Below are positions 45,912 to 54,470 of a stretch of 63,743 nucleotides of DNA, piece after piece (within the stretch, counting starts at the first letter, position 1; each line of letters opens with the position of its first letter). The notes under the pieces were generated by a model, which made no database searches, had not been told where the DNA came from, and was given only the letters and a program-made list of their open reading frames with translations. The stretch is from Alphaproteobacteria bacterium (GTDB lineage Bacteria; Pseudomonadota; Alphaproteobacteria; Rs-D84): the NCBI GenBank assembly GCA_009783145.1, contig WRHR01000006.1, positions 1-63,743 of the forward strand. The letters run 5' to 3'. Both the position numbers and the translations under genes were made by a program.

Positions 45912-48900
45912 TTATCCCTGCAAAGCCTTGGCCGTTTTGCGCAGCAGAGCGAACGAGGCGATGTGCTTTTTCAGCTCGCGCCTGTATTCGTTGTCGCTAA
46001 TCGCGCGCTCTACTAACCTGGCGAATCGCGTCGGGTTCGCGTCTTTCGCGATTTTGAACCTGCCCTCTTGCATTAAAAATTCTTCCAAGCTGACAATTTC
46101 TCCGGCGCCGCTGTCCATAATCAGAGGGTTTTTGCCCTGCTCTATCAAATCAGGATTGAACCGGTACAGCGGCCAAGCGCCCGAATCCACCAGCATCCGC
46201 TGGTGCGCCGGCCCGTTCTGCATATCAAACCCATGCGATATGCAAGGGCTGTATGCCAAGATTATCGATGGACCTTGATACGCTTCGGCCTCGCGCACGG
46301 CACGGATTGCCTGAATCTGATCCGCGCCCATTGCAATCTGCGCGACATAAGCGCCGCTCATCATCGCAATCAGCCCCAAGTCTTTTTTATGCTGGTCCTT
46401 GCCTCCGACCGCGAATTTCATAGACGCGCCGTATGGGGTCGCCTTGGACTGTTGTCCGCCGGTGTTGGAATAGCCTTCGGTATCCAAAACCAGAATATTC
46501 ACATTCTGCCCGCTGTGCAGGATATGGTCCAGCCCGCCGTATCCGATATCGAATGCCCACCCGTCTCCGCCGATAATCCAGACGGATTTTTCAACCAAAG
46601 CATCGGCCAGCGATATAGCCTCGGCCGCGCGCGGGTGTTTCGATTTATCCAGCCATTTGCGCACTTGCGCTTCATTTTCGCGCTGCTTTTTAACATCCAT
46701 TTCCACAAATAATTTTTCCACGTCGGGATATTCCAGCTCGAACAGCAACGCGCGCAGCGCGTTTGCGCGCTGGTTCAGCGCCAATCGCATACCCAAGCCA
46801 TACTCCGCGTTGTCTTCGAACAAAGAATTGGACCAAGCCGGCCCGCGCCCCGCCACATTTTTTGTATAAGGAGTAGTCGGCAGATTTCCGCCATAAATTG
46901 ACGAGCACCCGGTGGCGTTCGCAACAATCATCCGATCGCCGAACAGCTGCGTCACAAGCTTTATATAAGGCGTTTCGCCGCATCCCGCGCAGGCGCCGGG
47001 GAATTCGAACATATGCTCGCACAACTCTATATGCTTTGGAATATTCAGGTTCAGCTTTTCGCGAGGGAATGGCCTGTCACCCGTAGCCTCGGCGAAGGGT
47101 GAGGGCAGTTCGGCGGCAGCGTTAAATGCTTCCTGGGCCCCGGCGGCATCGGCAATCGGGATCATCTTCAATGCATTCACCGGGCAGATTTTGGTGCACA
47201 CCTGGCAGCCCGTGCAATCAGCGGGAGAAATGGAAAGCCCGAACATAAGGTCCGCGCCCAGCTCCGGCGTTTTCATCGGAACGAAATTCGCAAGACCCTT
47301 TGCTTTATCCTTCGGCAAAGCACTCTGACGTATCGCCGAATGGGGGCACAGCATGCTGCATTTTCCGCATTGTATGCATTTGTTCAAATCACAGGTCGCG
47401 ACGCGCTCGGCTATATTGCGTTTCTCATATTTGCTGGTGCCGACGGGAAACTGCCCATACGCAAAATCATCCCCGCCCTTTTCCGCGAATGCGGAAACGG
47501 GGAGTGAATCGCCGCGCATCGCTGCCATTTCGCCCAAAACCCCCGCTATCTTGGCCGGCGCATCCGCGGTCATCGCGGGAGTCCAATTCGGCGCGAACCC
47601 GGAAGGCGACGACGGCAGAGCATATTCATGCAAAAACTCGGCCGCGCGGTCGACCGCCGCCCAATTGGCCGCGACTATGTCCGCGCCTTTTTTTCGGTAT
47701 GACTTTTCAATCGCATCTTTTGCATTCCGCGCGACGATTTCCGGGTCGATGATTTTCGTAAGGTTAAAGAAGTTCAGCAATATGAAAGTATTGATTCTGC
47801 GGCCCAGGCCAAGTTCTTCGGCACCGCGATTCGCATCCAAAAAATATACGCGTCCGCGCAGACGAATCAGATGCTCCTGAACCTCACGCGGCAGATTTGC
47901 GAACGCGTCGTCAGGATCGCGCGATGTGTTAATCATGACCGTGCCGCCGGGTTTAAGGCCCTTGAACACATCAAACCTCTGCGCGATTATGAACTCGGAA
48001 ACGCCGATGAAATCCGCGTACTCCACCAAGTACTGAGAGCGAATTGGCGTTGACGCAAAGCGCAAGTGCGACGCCGTAAGCCCGCCGGATTTTTTGGAAT
48101 CGTAAACCGCATAGCTCTGCGGATATAAGTCAGAATTCTCGCCGATTATTTTGACTATGTTTTTCACTGCGCCGACCGTGCCGTCCGAGCCTATGCCGTA
48201 AAGAATCGCCGATTTGTACCCTTCGTCGTCGTTGGCGAAAGAGGGATCGGTTTTCAATGAAAGATTAGTCACATCGTCTTCGATTCCGACGGTAAAGTTA
48301 TGACGCAAAGTCCCCAGCATCATGTTTTCCACGATTGCCTTTACATCGCGGGGCTTGAATTCTTTGGACCCCAAACCATACCGCCCGCCAAAGATTTTTA
48401 AGTTTCGACTTTGCAACGCAGTGACGACATCTTGATAAAGCGGTTCGCCGATTGCGCCGGGTTCTTTCGTGCGGTCCAGCACTGCAATGTTTTTTGCGGT
48501 TTTCGGTAACGCTTCCAAGAATGCCGCCGTCGGAAATGGCCTATATAAATGAACCGCGATTACGCCGACTCCTTTCGGCAAATGCGCCAGAGTTTCCGCT
48601 ATCGTTTCCGCCGCCGACCCCATGACCACGATTATATTTTTTGCATTTTTGGGGCCGATGTAATCCACCAAGCCATACCGGCGTCCCGTCAATTTCGCGA
48701 ATTCACCCATCACGCCCTGCACTATTTCAGGCACCTCATCGTATAGTTTATTCGCAGCCTCTCGTCCTTGGAAGAATACGTCCGGGTTTTGCGCGGTGCC
48801 GCGGATTGTCGGCGAGTCCGGCGTCATGCCTCGATTTCGCGCAGCCAGCATCAGCTCTGTCGGAATCAGCGCGCGCAGCATGTCGTCGTCGATATATTCC

Positions 48901-49442
48901 AGCCGCGATTCTTCGTGGGATGTGCGAAACCCATCAAAGAAGTGCAGGAACGGAACCCGGGAACGCAGCGTCGCCGCATGCGCGATCGCCGCCATATCGT
49001 GCGCTTGCTGAACACTGTGACTGGACAGCATCGCAAAGCCCGTCTGCCGCACCGCCATCACATCAGAATGGTCGCCGAAAATGCTCAGCGCGTGCGTCGC
49101 GATTGCGCGCGCGGCGACATGCATTACGAACGGAGTCTGCTCGCCCGCGATCTTATACATGTTCGGAATCATCAGCAAAAGGCCCTGGCTGGCCGTGAAA
49201 GTCGTCGCCATCGCGCCAATGGCCAGCGCGCCATGCAAAGCGCCCGCTGCGCCGCCTTCGGATTGCATTTCCACCACTCCCGGAATCGCGCCCCAGATAT
49301 TTTTCTTGTGCTGATACGCCCATTCATCGGCCAGTTCGCCCATAGTGCTGCTTGGGGTTATGGGATAAATCGCGGAAAATTCGCTGCATCGATAAGCCAC
49401 GTCCGCCGCCGCCCAATTGCCGTCCACTATCATCTTGGTCAT
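45912..49442 (-). CDS. nifJ: pyruvate:ferredoxin (flavodoxin) oxidoreductase
   Basis: Oxidises pyruvate to acetyl-CoA and CO2, reducing ferredoxin or flavodoxin; an anaerobe's alternative to pyruvate dehydrogenase. The 1176 residues carry all domains in order: alpha-domain start GNWAAADVAYRCSEFSAIYPITPSS, gamma domain, two 4Fe-4S clusters (CIQCGKCSMLCPHSAI and CTGCQVCTKICPVNAL, about 680-760), and the TPP-binding domain with CAGCGE and GGDGWAFDIGYGG. A palindromic repeat (47077-47102) is inserted between the ferredoxin and TPP domains, read as PSPFAEATGDRPF. TAGCGAC heptamers follow the stop. Confidence 0.97.
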   Translation of the reverse strand: MTKMIVDGNWAAADVAYRCSEFSAIYPITPSSTMGELADEWAYQHKKNIWGAIPGVVEMQSEGGAAGALHGALAIGAMATTFTASQGLLLMIPNMYKIAGEQTPFVMHVAARAIATHALSIFGDHSDVMAVRQTGFAMLSSHSVQQAHDMAAIAHAATLRSRVPFLHFFDGFRTSHEESRLEYIDDDMLRALIPTELMLAARNRGMTPDSPTIRGTAQNPDVFFQGREAANKLYDEVPEIVQGVMGEFAKLTGRRYGLVDYIGPKNAKNIIVVMGSAAETIAETLAHLPKGVGVIAVHLYRPFPTAAFLEALPKTAKNIAVLDRTKEPGAIGEPLYQDVVTALQSRNLKIFGGRYGLGSKEFKPRDVKAIVENMMLGTLRHNFTVGIEDDVTNLSLKTDPSFANDDEGYKSAILYGIGSDGTVGAVKNIVKIIGENSDLYPQSYAVYDSKKSGGLTASHLRFASTPIRSQYLVEYADFIGVSEFIIAQRFDVFKGLKPGGTVMINTSRDPDDAFANLPREVQEHLIRLRGRVYFLDANRGAEELGLGRRINTFILLNFFNLTKIIDPEIVARNAKDAIEKSYRKKGADIVAANWAAVDRAAEFLHEYALPSSPSGFAPNWTPAMTADAPAKIAGVLGEMAAMRGDSLPVSAFAEKGGDDFAYGQFPVGTSKYEKRNIAERVATCDLNKCIQCGKCSMLCPHSAIRQSALPKDKAKGLANFVPMKTPELGADLMFGLSISPADCTGCQVCTKICPVNALKMIPIADAAGAQEAFNAAAELPSPFAEATGDRPFPREKLNLNIPKHIELCEHMFEFPGACAGCGETPYIKLVTQLFGDRMIVANATGCSSIYGGNLPTTPYTKNVAGRGPAWSNSLFEDNAEYGLGMRLALNQRANALRALLFELEYPDVEKLFVEMDVKKQRENEAQVRKWLDKSKHPRAAEAISLADALVEKSVWIIGGDGWAFDIGYGGLDHILHSGQNVNILVLDTEGYSNTGGQQSKATPYGASMKFAVGGKDQHKKDLGLIAMMSGAYVAQIAMGADQIQAIRAVREAEAYQGPSIILAYSPCISHGFDMQNGPAHQRMLVDSGAWPLYRFNPDLIEQGKNPLIMDSGAGEIVSLEEFLMQEGRFKIAKDANPTRFARLVERAISDNEYRRELKKHIASFALLRKTAKALQG
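47077..47102. repeat. in-frame palindrome in nifJ
   Basis: TCACCC/GGGTGA arms around GCCTCGGC, read on the minus strand as SPFAEATGD at about residues 780-789, in the linker before the TPP domain. Confidence 0.9.
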
Positions 49443-49523
49443 GTCTATAATTCCTTAATTTAGCGACGCGAATTATAGCCCAAACGCCATATCACCGCAA
49501 GACATTATACTTTTACTAAAACA

Positions 49524-49551
49524 TTGACAAAACGCACTTTTATGTTATATT
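49524..49551 (+). promoter_or_regulatory. promoter of the zinc-ribbon protein gene
   Basis: TTGACA at 49524-49529 and TATATT at 49546-49551 with 16 bp spacing. Confidence 0.6.
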
Positions 49552-49576
49552 CCCCGCATAACAAGGCGAATATAAA

Positions 49577-50581
49577 ATGATGTGCGTAAAATGCGGTGCT
49601 GACAATTGCAAAAAGTACGGTCGCCCCGGCGGACGGCAAAGGTTCATGTGCAAAACCTGCGGGCGCTCGTTCTATATGCCGCCGGAAAACATCCGCGGAC
49701 TGAATCATCTCTTGGCCAAGGTCGGACTGACAGCGAGAAATGTCCAAAAATCCAACAAGCTTCAAGAAGACAATATCTATGACACGGCCGGGCTTCTTAT
49801 CAGGTGGCATTCGACATACCTGAAAAAATTTCCCAGAATAACCCTTAGGCAATTCCTGCAATATGAAATGCTGTCCCCCGCCCTGACCGAGGATGATTTT
49901 TTGTCGCTTTGCAAGCACGGCGAAGCATATATGTCCGAAACATTATGCGAATTCATTCAGTTACGGTGCCCTTATGAGATATCGCTTTCGCAAATTACCA
50001 AAATGAACAGGGAAAGCCGCAGACAATGGTCGCGCAAAGTCAACATGCCGGCGGATTTTGCTTCAAGATTCAAAATCGCGGTTGCAGCCTCTGACAAGGA
50101 CAGAAAAAAAATCAGACGCAATGTAAGGTCCGACGGCGAAAAACAGCAATTTCTGGAAGAGCAACACGCAAAATTCAACGACTGGTTCGGAAGGCTGTCC
50201 CCACAAGAACAGAATAATTTTCTGGAAGCCCGAAAGAAATACAAACGCGAAGAAAGCGCCAAGAGAAGACGAAGGAATTCGGCGGGCGCAAGCTGGGCAA
50301 ATTGCAATAGAAACCACTATCATAACTTGCGCCTCCGCGTCTGCAAGTTTTGCGCCGACCATGAAACCTGCGAAGCCCGAATGCCGGAAAAAAGAAAGGA
50401 AGACAAGAAAACGCGACTGAAAGAATGGCGCGCCAATCCGACAAATTGGAAGATGTCGCTGGCGGCGGACAGAAAACGCTATGCCGATAACAAAGTCAAC
50501 CCAAAGCAAAACGTATCGGTCCTTTGGGGCTTTATCACGGCAGCGGCGGCAATTAACGAAGCGAAAAAACTTCAGCGCTAA
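49577..50581 (+). CDS. hypothetical protein with InsA-like zinc ribbon
   Basis: 334 residues. The N-terminus CVKCGADNCKKYGRPGGRQR then FMCKTCGRSFY is the zinc ribbon found at the start of IS1-type InsA and related transposase-associated proteins. The rest is very basic and helical, with a second cluster CKFCADHETCEAR (about 267-280) and an end KMSLAADRKRYADNKVNPKQN. No catalytic DDE or HUH motif is visible, so it is not an obvious transposase; a DNA- or RNA-binding role is plausible. Own promoter and own terminator. Confidence 0.65.
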   Translation: MMCVKCGADNCKKYGRPGGRQRFMCKTCGRSFYMPPENIRGLNHLLAKVGLTARNVQKSNKLQEDNIYDTAGLLIRWHSTYLKKFPRITLRQFLQYEMLSPALTEDDFLSLCKHGEAYMSETLCEFIQLRCPYEISLSQITKMNRESRRQWSRKVNMPADFASRFKIAVAASDKDRKKIRRNVRSDGEKQQFLEEQHAKFNDWFGRLSPQEQNNFLEARKKYKREESAKRRRRNSAGASWANCNRNHYHNLRLRVCKFCADHETCEARMPEKRKEDKKTRLKEWRANPTNWKMSLAADRKRYADNKVNPKQNVSVLWGFITAAAAINEAKKLQR

Positions 50582-50584
50582 AAA

Positions 50585-50606
50585 AACCGGGCGCGCCCGG
50601 TTTTTA
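50585..50606. terminator. bidirectional terminator
   Basis: ACCGGGCGCGCCCGGT hairpin with A and T runs on either side, serving the zinc-ribbon gene and nagZ, which converge here. Confidence 0.9.
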
Positions 50607-51761
50607 TTCTAATATTTCCTTCATCTTCATAACTCTGTAATAACTCTCTTTGATTCGCGCACGCGGGATTTTTCCGCTCCGAACCATTTTCATCACTTCC
50701 TTGTGCGCCAAACGCCCCAGGTTTTCCGTATATTGCAAGTTATTGCCCAGCAACAGAATATCGTTGCCCGCCATTATCGCCATTCGCAAGGTCTCCGTCA
50801 GACCGTAATGCTCGTAAATCGCGCCCATCTGCAAGTCGTCGGAAATAACAACTCCTCGGAACCCAAGCTGGCCGCGCAATACTCCGTCAATCGTTTTATG
50901 CGACAAGCTGGCCGGATAATCCGGATCTATTTTTCCGTTCACCACATGCGCGACCATCACCATAGTGTACGCAGGCACATCCCCGTATGGTTCCAGCTCG
51001 TACGGCTGCCAGGTATTCGTGATATCGGTCAAACCGTCATGAGTATCCGCGCCCGCGCTGCCGTGGCCCGGAAAATGCTTGAAACTGGACAGCACTCCCG
51101 CAGCGCTAAGGCCCTGCGCCGCCGAGCGGCCGTATTCAGAAACACGTTCGGGGTCCGCGGAAAAAGCCCGTCCTCGCGCGCCGATTGCCGGGGACGCCGG
51201 ATTGACATCCACATCCACCACGGGCGCGAAATTCACGTTGAAGCCCAGTCCGCGCAACCTCTGCCCCAGCCCGTCATAAAGCGTCGCGATTTCCGCCATG
51301 GACAGCTTTGATTGCTCTTTCGCCGACGGCATTGGAAAATTCCAGCCGTGCTCCGACTTCAAGCGTTCCACCATCCCGCCTTCTTGATCAATGGAAACAA
51401 ACAGCGGCGGGCGCCCATTATTCCGCGCCGCATCCGACAAGAATTCATTCAGTTTTTTAACTTGTCCAACATCGATGATATTGCGCGATTTTATTTGCGC
51501 GCGCAGCTCATCGCCGGAAAAACCCGCCGCGCGGCCTTGCTCAACATCCACGCTGAATAAAATCACTCCGCCGATTTTGCCGGCTTTGATGTCGGCCGCC
51601 AAGCCTTTCACTGCGGCGTCATCGGGCGAGGTGCCGCGGAATCCGACAAGAATCATCTGGCCGACCATGTTGGAAAGCTGATGCTGGCGCCAGCAACGAA
51701 TCCCAGCGGCAATGCCGACCGCAACCGCAATAATGATTAAAAATTTTATCCATTTGTTCAT
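50604..51761 (-). CDS. nagZ: beta-N-acetylhexosaminidase (GH3, NagZ-like), membrane anchored
   Basis: Removes N-acetylglucosamine from muropeptides in peptidoglycan recycling. GH3 motifs: FVSIDQEGGMVERL, APVVDVD, the KHFPGHGSAGADTHDG loop with the catalytic His, and the nucleophile Asp in VISDDLQMGA. An N-terminal membrane helix (FLIIIAVAVGIAAGI, about 7-22) is an addition to the classic cytosolic NagZ and suggests a periplasm-facing enzyme. 385 residues. It overlaps the ctpA stop by ATGA. Confidence 0.9.
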   Translation of the reverse strand: MNKWIKFLIIIAVAVGIAAGIRCWRQHQLSNMVGQMILVGFRGTSPDDAAVKGLAADIKAGKIGGVILFSVDVEQGRAAGFSGDELRAQIKSRNIIDVGQVKKLNEFLSDAARNNGRPPLFVSIDQEGGMVERLKSEHGWNFPMPSAKEQSKLSMAEIATLYDGLGQRLRGLGFNVNFAPVVDVDVNPASPAIGARGRAFSADPERVSEYGRSAAQGLSAAGVLSSFKHFPGHGSAGADTHDGLTDITNTWQPYELEPYGDVPAYTMVMVAHVVNGKIDPDYPASLSHKTIDGVLRGQLGFRGVVISDDLQMGAIYEHYGLTETLRMAIMAGNDILLLGNNLQYTENLGRLAHKEVMKMVRSGKIPRARIKESYYRVMKMKEILE

Positions 51762-53116
51762 TTCGTTTCCTTTTTCTCGTCTTTCTTCGGCACATCAGAT
51801 TCAATCTTGCTTTCCATCTTCGCCATTGCGCGGACCATATCCATCGCGCGCTGCAGCTGATAATCGCGCGCTTCTTTCTCTTCGTCCGTCAGCTTGGAAT
51901 TATCCTCGTCATCCTTATCGGCCTTCGCCTTTTTCCCTTTCGTTTCGCCCTCGTTCTTCAAAGCGTTTTTAAACGAAGCCTCACTGAAAATATCTTTTTT
52001 CTTTTCAATCACTTCCACTTTGGATTGCAGGACTTCCACGTCCGGAGTGATTCCCTCGCCCTGGATGGACTTGCCCGACGGGGTGTAATACCGCGCGATA
52101 GTCAGGTGAATCGCCGTGCCGTCGCCGAAAGGTTTCTGCTGCTGCACGCTGCCTTTGCCAAAGGATTGCGAACCCATAATCAGCCCGCGCTTGTTATCCT
52201 GCAGAGCGCCCGCGACGATTTCCGCCGCGCTGGCCGAGCCGTGATTAATCAAGACTACGATTGGTTTGCCACCCGTCAGGTCGCCGGGCTTTGCCATGCT
52301 GCGGTCGATGTCTTCCTTGCCGCGACCCCTGGTACTGACAATCTCGCCGCTGTCCAGGAAAGTATCCGAAACGTCTATGGCCGCGGTCAGGTACCCGCCC
52401 GGATTGTTGCGCATATCCAGCACATAGCCGATGACTTTTTTCTTTTCCAGCTTTTCAATCGCTTCGCGCAAGTCCTTTGCGGTCTTCGCGCCGAAGTCCG
52501 AAATGCGGACATAGCCGATTTTTTTATCTTCGCCCTTGGTGTCGGACTTTATGGATTGCACTTTGATAATGTCGCGGGTCAGAGTGATTACCTTGGGTTC
52601 TCCGCGGTCCTGCACGACGGTCAGCTTCACTTTCGTGCCGGGGCGGCCTTTCATTTTTTTGACGGCCTGGTTAAGTGTGATATCGAAAACCTGCTCGCCG
52701 TCGATGTGAGTAATATAGTCGCCGGCCTTTATCCCCGCACGGTAAGCGGGAGTGTCGTCGATCGGGGAAATGACTTTTACCGCGCCTTTGTCGGACGTGA
52801 TTTGAATTCCGATGCCGCCGAAGCTGCCCGAGGACTTGTCGTCAAAGTCCTTTAAATCGTCGGCGTTCAGGTATGACGAGTGCGGGTCCAGCTCCGCCAG
52901 CATGCCGTTCATCGCGGCCTCCAGCATTTTCTTTTCGTCCGCTTCTTCGACGAAATTCTCGCGCGCGGCTTCGAACACCAGCGCGAATTTTTTCAACTGC
53001 TGATAAATCTGCTCGTCCGTTAAGCGCACCACGGGCTCTTTCTTTTTCGCATCCGCAGCAAAGGCGTTGCAAAACAGCAACCCACAAAGACCGAAAACTA
53101 AAAATAATTTCTTCAT
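51758..53116 (-). CDS. ctpA: carboxyl-terminal processing protease
   Basis: A periplasmic S41 serine protease. Signal peptide LFLVFGLCGLLFCNAFAA, PDZ domain (about 95-175, GGIGIQITSDKGAVKVISPI, AYRAGIKAGDYITHIDG) and S41 domain with the catalytic Ser in NHGSASAAEIVAGAL (about 300) and Lys in QSFGKGSVQ (about 327). The C-terminus is a charged tail rich in Lys/Asp/Glu. It follows envC, as commonly seen in alphaproteobacteria. Confidence 0.96.
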   Translation of the reverse strand: MKKLFLVFGLCGLLFCNAFAADAKKKEPVVRLTDEQIYQQLKKFALVFEAARENFVEEADEKKMLEAAMNGMLAELDPHSSYLNADDLKDFDDKSSGSFGGIGIQITSDKGAVKVISPIDDTPAYRAGIKAGDYITHIDGEQVFDITLNQAVKKMKGRPGTKVKLTVVQDRGEPKVITLTRDIIKVQSIKSDTKGEDKKIGYVRISDFGAKTAKDLREAIEKLEKKKVIGYVLDMRNNPGGYLTAAIDVSDTFLDSGEIVSTRGRGKEDIDRSMAKPGDLTGGKPIVVLINHGSASAAEIVAGALQDNKRGLIMGSQSFGKGSVQQQKPFGDGTAIHLTIARYYTPSGKSIQGEGITPDVEVLQSKVEVIEKKKDIFSEASFKNALKNEGETKGKKAKADKDDEDNSKLTDEEKEARDYQLQRAMDMVRAMAKMESKIESDVPKKDEKKETK

Positions 53117-53164
53117 AAATATCCCCTTTTAATGCCGATTGAAATTAGCAGAAAAAAACGCTGC

Positions 53165-53270
53165 ACGCAAGAGAGAAAAAATCAAATCATTCTTATCCAT
53201 TGTGCCGACTGCGCGCAAAAAAAGACCCGACGTGTACAAGAGGTACACGAGGGTCCTTTTTTACGCGCAC
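53165..53270. repeat. element with AAATCATT...TTGTGCCGACTGCGCG and GTAC hairpin, copy 1
   Basis: Shares ~40 bp with 56925-56960, then GACCCGACGTGTAC-loop-GTACACGAGGGTC, a hairpin that could terminate transcription in both directions. Second copy at 56925-57075. Confidence 0.75.
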
Positions 53271-53290
53271 CGCGGAACCCGATGGGAAAA

Positions 53291-54376
53291 TCACGGCTCA
53301 TTGAATATGCGGGCGGGGTCTACGGCCTTTGTTCCGCGGCGGAGCTCCAGATACATTTCCGCGCGCTCGTCCGGCATGCGGCCCACAGGCTCGCCTGCCA
53401 ATACCTCCTGACCCACCAGCACGTCTGAACTTCCCAATCCCGTCAAGACCGAGTAATAAGAATTCTTGTGCGACATTATCAGCACCCGCCCGTTCTTGCG
53501 GAAGTCATCCGCGAATTCCACACGCCCGTCCGCCGGCGCAGACACCAAAGCATTGCTGCGCGTCTTTATCAGCCAGCCGTCCGACACCAGCCCCAGCGGC
53601 GACTTTTCGCCAAAGCGGCGCAGCATCAGCCCGCTTACCGGCGCCTTCAATTTGCGCCAGCTGAATGATTCGTCCGCGGAAACCCGCGTCCCGGCCAGCC
53701 CCGCCGTCAGCTCTGACAAGTCTTTTGCCCTTGCCGACAGGTCGCGCAATTTCTTTTGCAATTCGTACTGCTGGGATTTCAATTTTTCATTCTGCGCCGA
53801 CCTGGTCCGCATCAGCTTATCCAAATGGCTTTTGTCTTCCGCGTATTTTTGCGCGGTTTTATCCAGCTTTGCTTGTTGGGCCTTGCGCTCTTCAAGAATC
53901 TTTTCCAGCTCTTCGATTTTCTTTAGTGCGGATTTCATTTCCGCATCGAACTGGCCCGAAACGCCGGTCAGCAGCGCCGAAGTCAGAATATATTCGCGCG
54001 TGTCGGCCGCAGAAAAGCTGGGGTTCCCGGATATGATTGCCAGGCCCGCGGCCGCGTCGGCAAGTCGTCCCTTGTTCGCGCGGATCGAAGACAGCAGTTC
54101 GTCGCGCCGTTTATCCAAGTCCGAAATTTTATCCTTTATCGCGCCGCGCTTGGCTTCCAGCTTGCTAAGCTTATCCGCCGCCGACACAAGTTGCTTTTGA
54201 GTGCTCGCCACCTCGCGATCTGACGTCTTTACCTGCTGCTCTATCTGTTTATTCTGCTGTTCGGTTTGTTTTATCTGAGACTGAATCTTCGCCAAATCGC
54301 CGGACGCGGCGAAGCAGGTAGCAGGTAGCAGGTAGCAGGTAGCAGTTATTGAAAAAATAAAAAATAATTTCTTCAT
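53291..54376 (-). CDS. envC: EnvC-like murein hydrolase activator
   Basis: A periplasmic coiled-coil protein that activates amidases at the division septum. From 54376: signal peptide KLFFIFSITATCYLLPATCF, its core encoded by five AGCAGGT-type heptamers; a long coiled coil (about 25-225); and a C-terminal LytM-like domain (RRFGEKSPLGLVSDGWLIKT ... YYSVLTGLG, EMYLELRRG). The HxxxD and HxH zinc ligands are missing, as in EnvC, so it should be non-catalytic. ctpA follows. Confidence 0.88.
   Translation of the reverse strand: MKKLFFIFSITATCYLLPATCFAASGDLAKIQSQIKQTEQQNKQIEQQVKTSDREVASTQKQLVSAADKLSKLEAKRGAIKDKISDLDKRRDELLSSIRANKGRLADAAAGLAIISGNPSFSAADTREYILTSALLTGVSGQFDAEMKSALKKIEELEKILEERKAQQAKLDKTAQKYAEDKSHLDKLMRTRSAQNEKLKSQQYELQKKLRDLSARAKDLSELTAGLAGTRVSADESFSWRKLKAPVSGLMLRRFGEKSPLGLVSDGWLIKTRSNALVSAPADGRVEFADDFRKNGRVLIMSHKNSYYSVLTGLGSSDVLVGQEVLAGEPVGRMPDERAEMYLELRRGTKAVDPARIFNEP
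54313..54347. repeat. heptamer array encoding the EnvC signal peptide core
   Basis: Four AGCAGGT units and one AGCAGTT; on the minus strand they read CYLLPATCYLLPA-like, a 7-residue repeat made from 7-base units. Confidence 0.9.
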
Positions 54377-54388
54377 ATTTTTATTTGC

Positions 54389-54467
54389 TGGATTGCTTCG
54401 CCCGTTGGGCTCGCAATGACAAATCGGCATAAATTGTCATTGCGAGCCCGAAGGGCGCGGCAATCCA
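54389..54467. repeat. TTGTCATTGCGAG-type palindromic repeat pair
   Basis: CTGGATTGCTTCGCCC...CGCAATGACA faces TTGTCATTGCGAGCC...GCAATCCAGC between envC and tyrS. Confidence 0.9.
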
Positions 54468-54470
54468 GCA

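Noticed and set aside
49577-50581. IS1-type transposase
   Set aside because: Only the N-terminal zinc ribbon resembles InsA. There are no catalytic residues and no terminal inverted repeats were seen.
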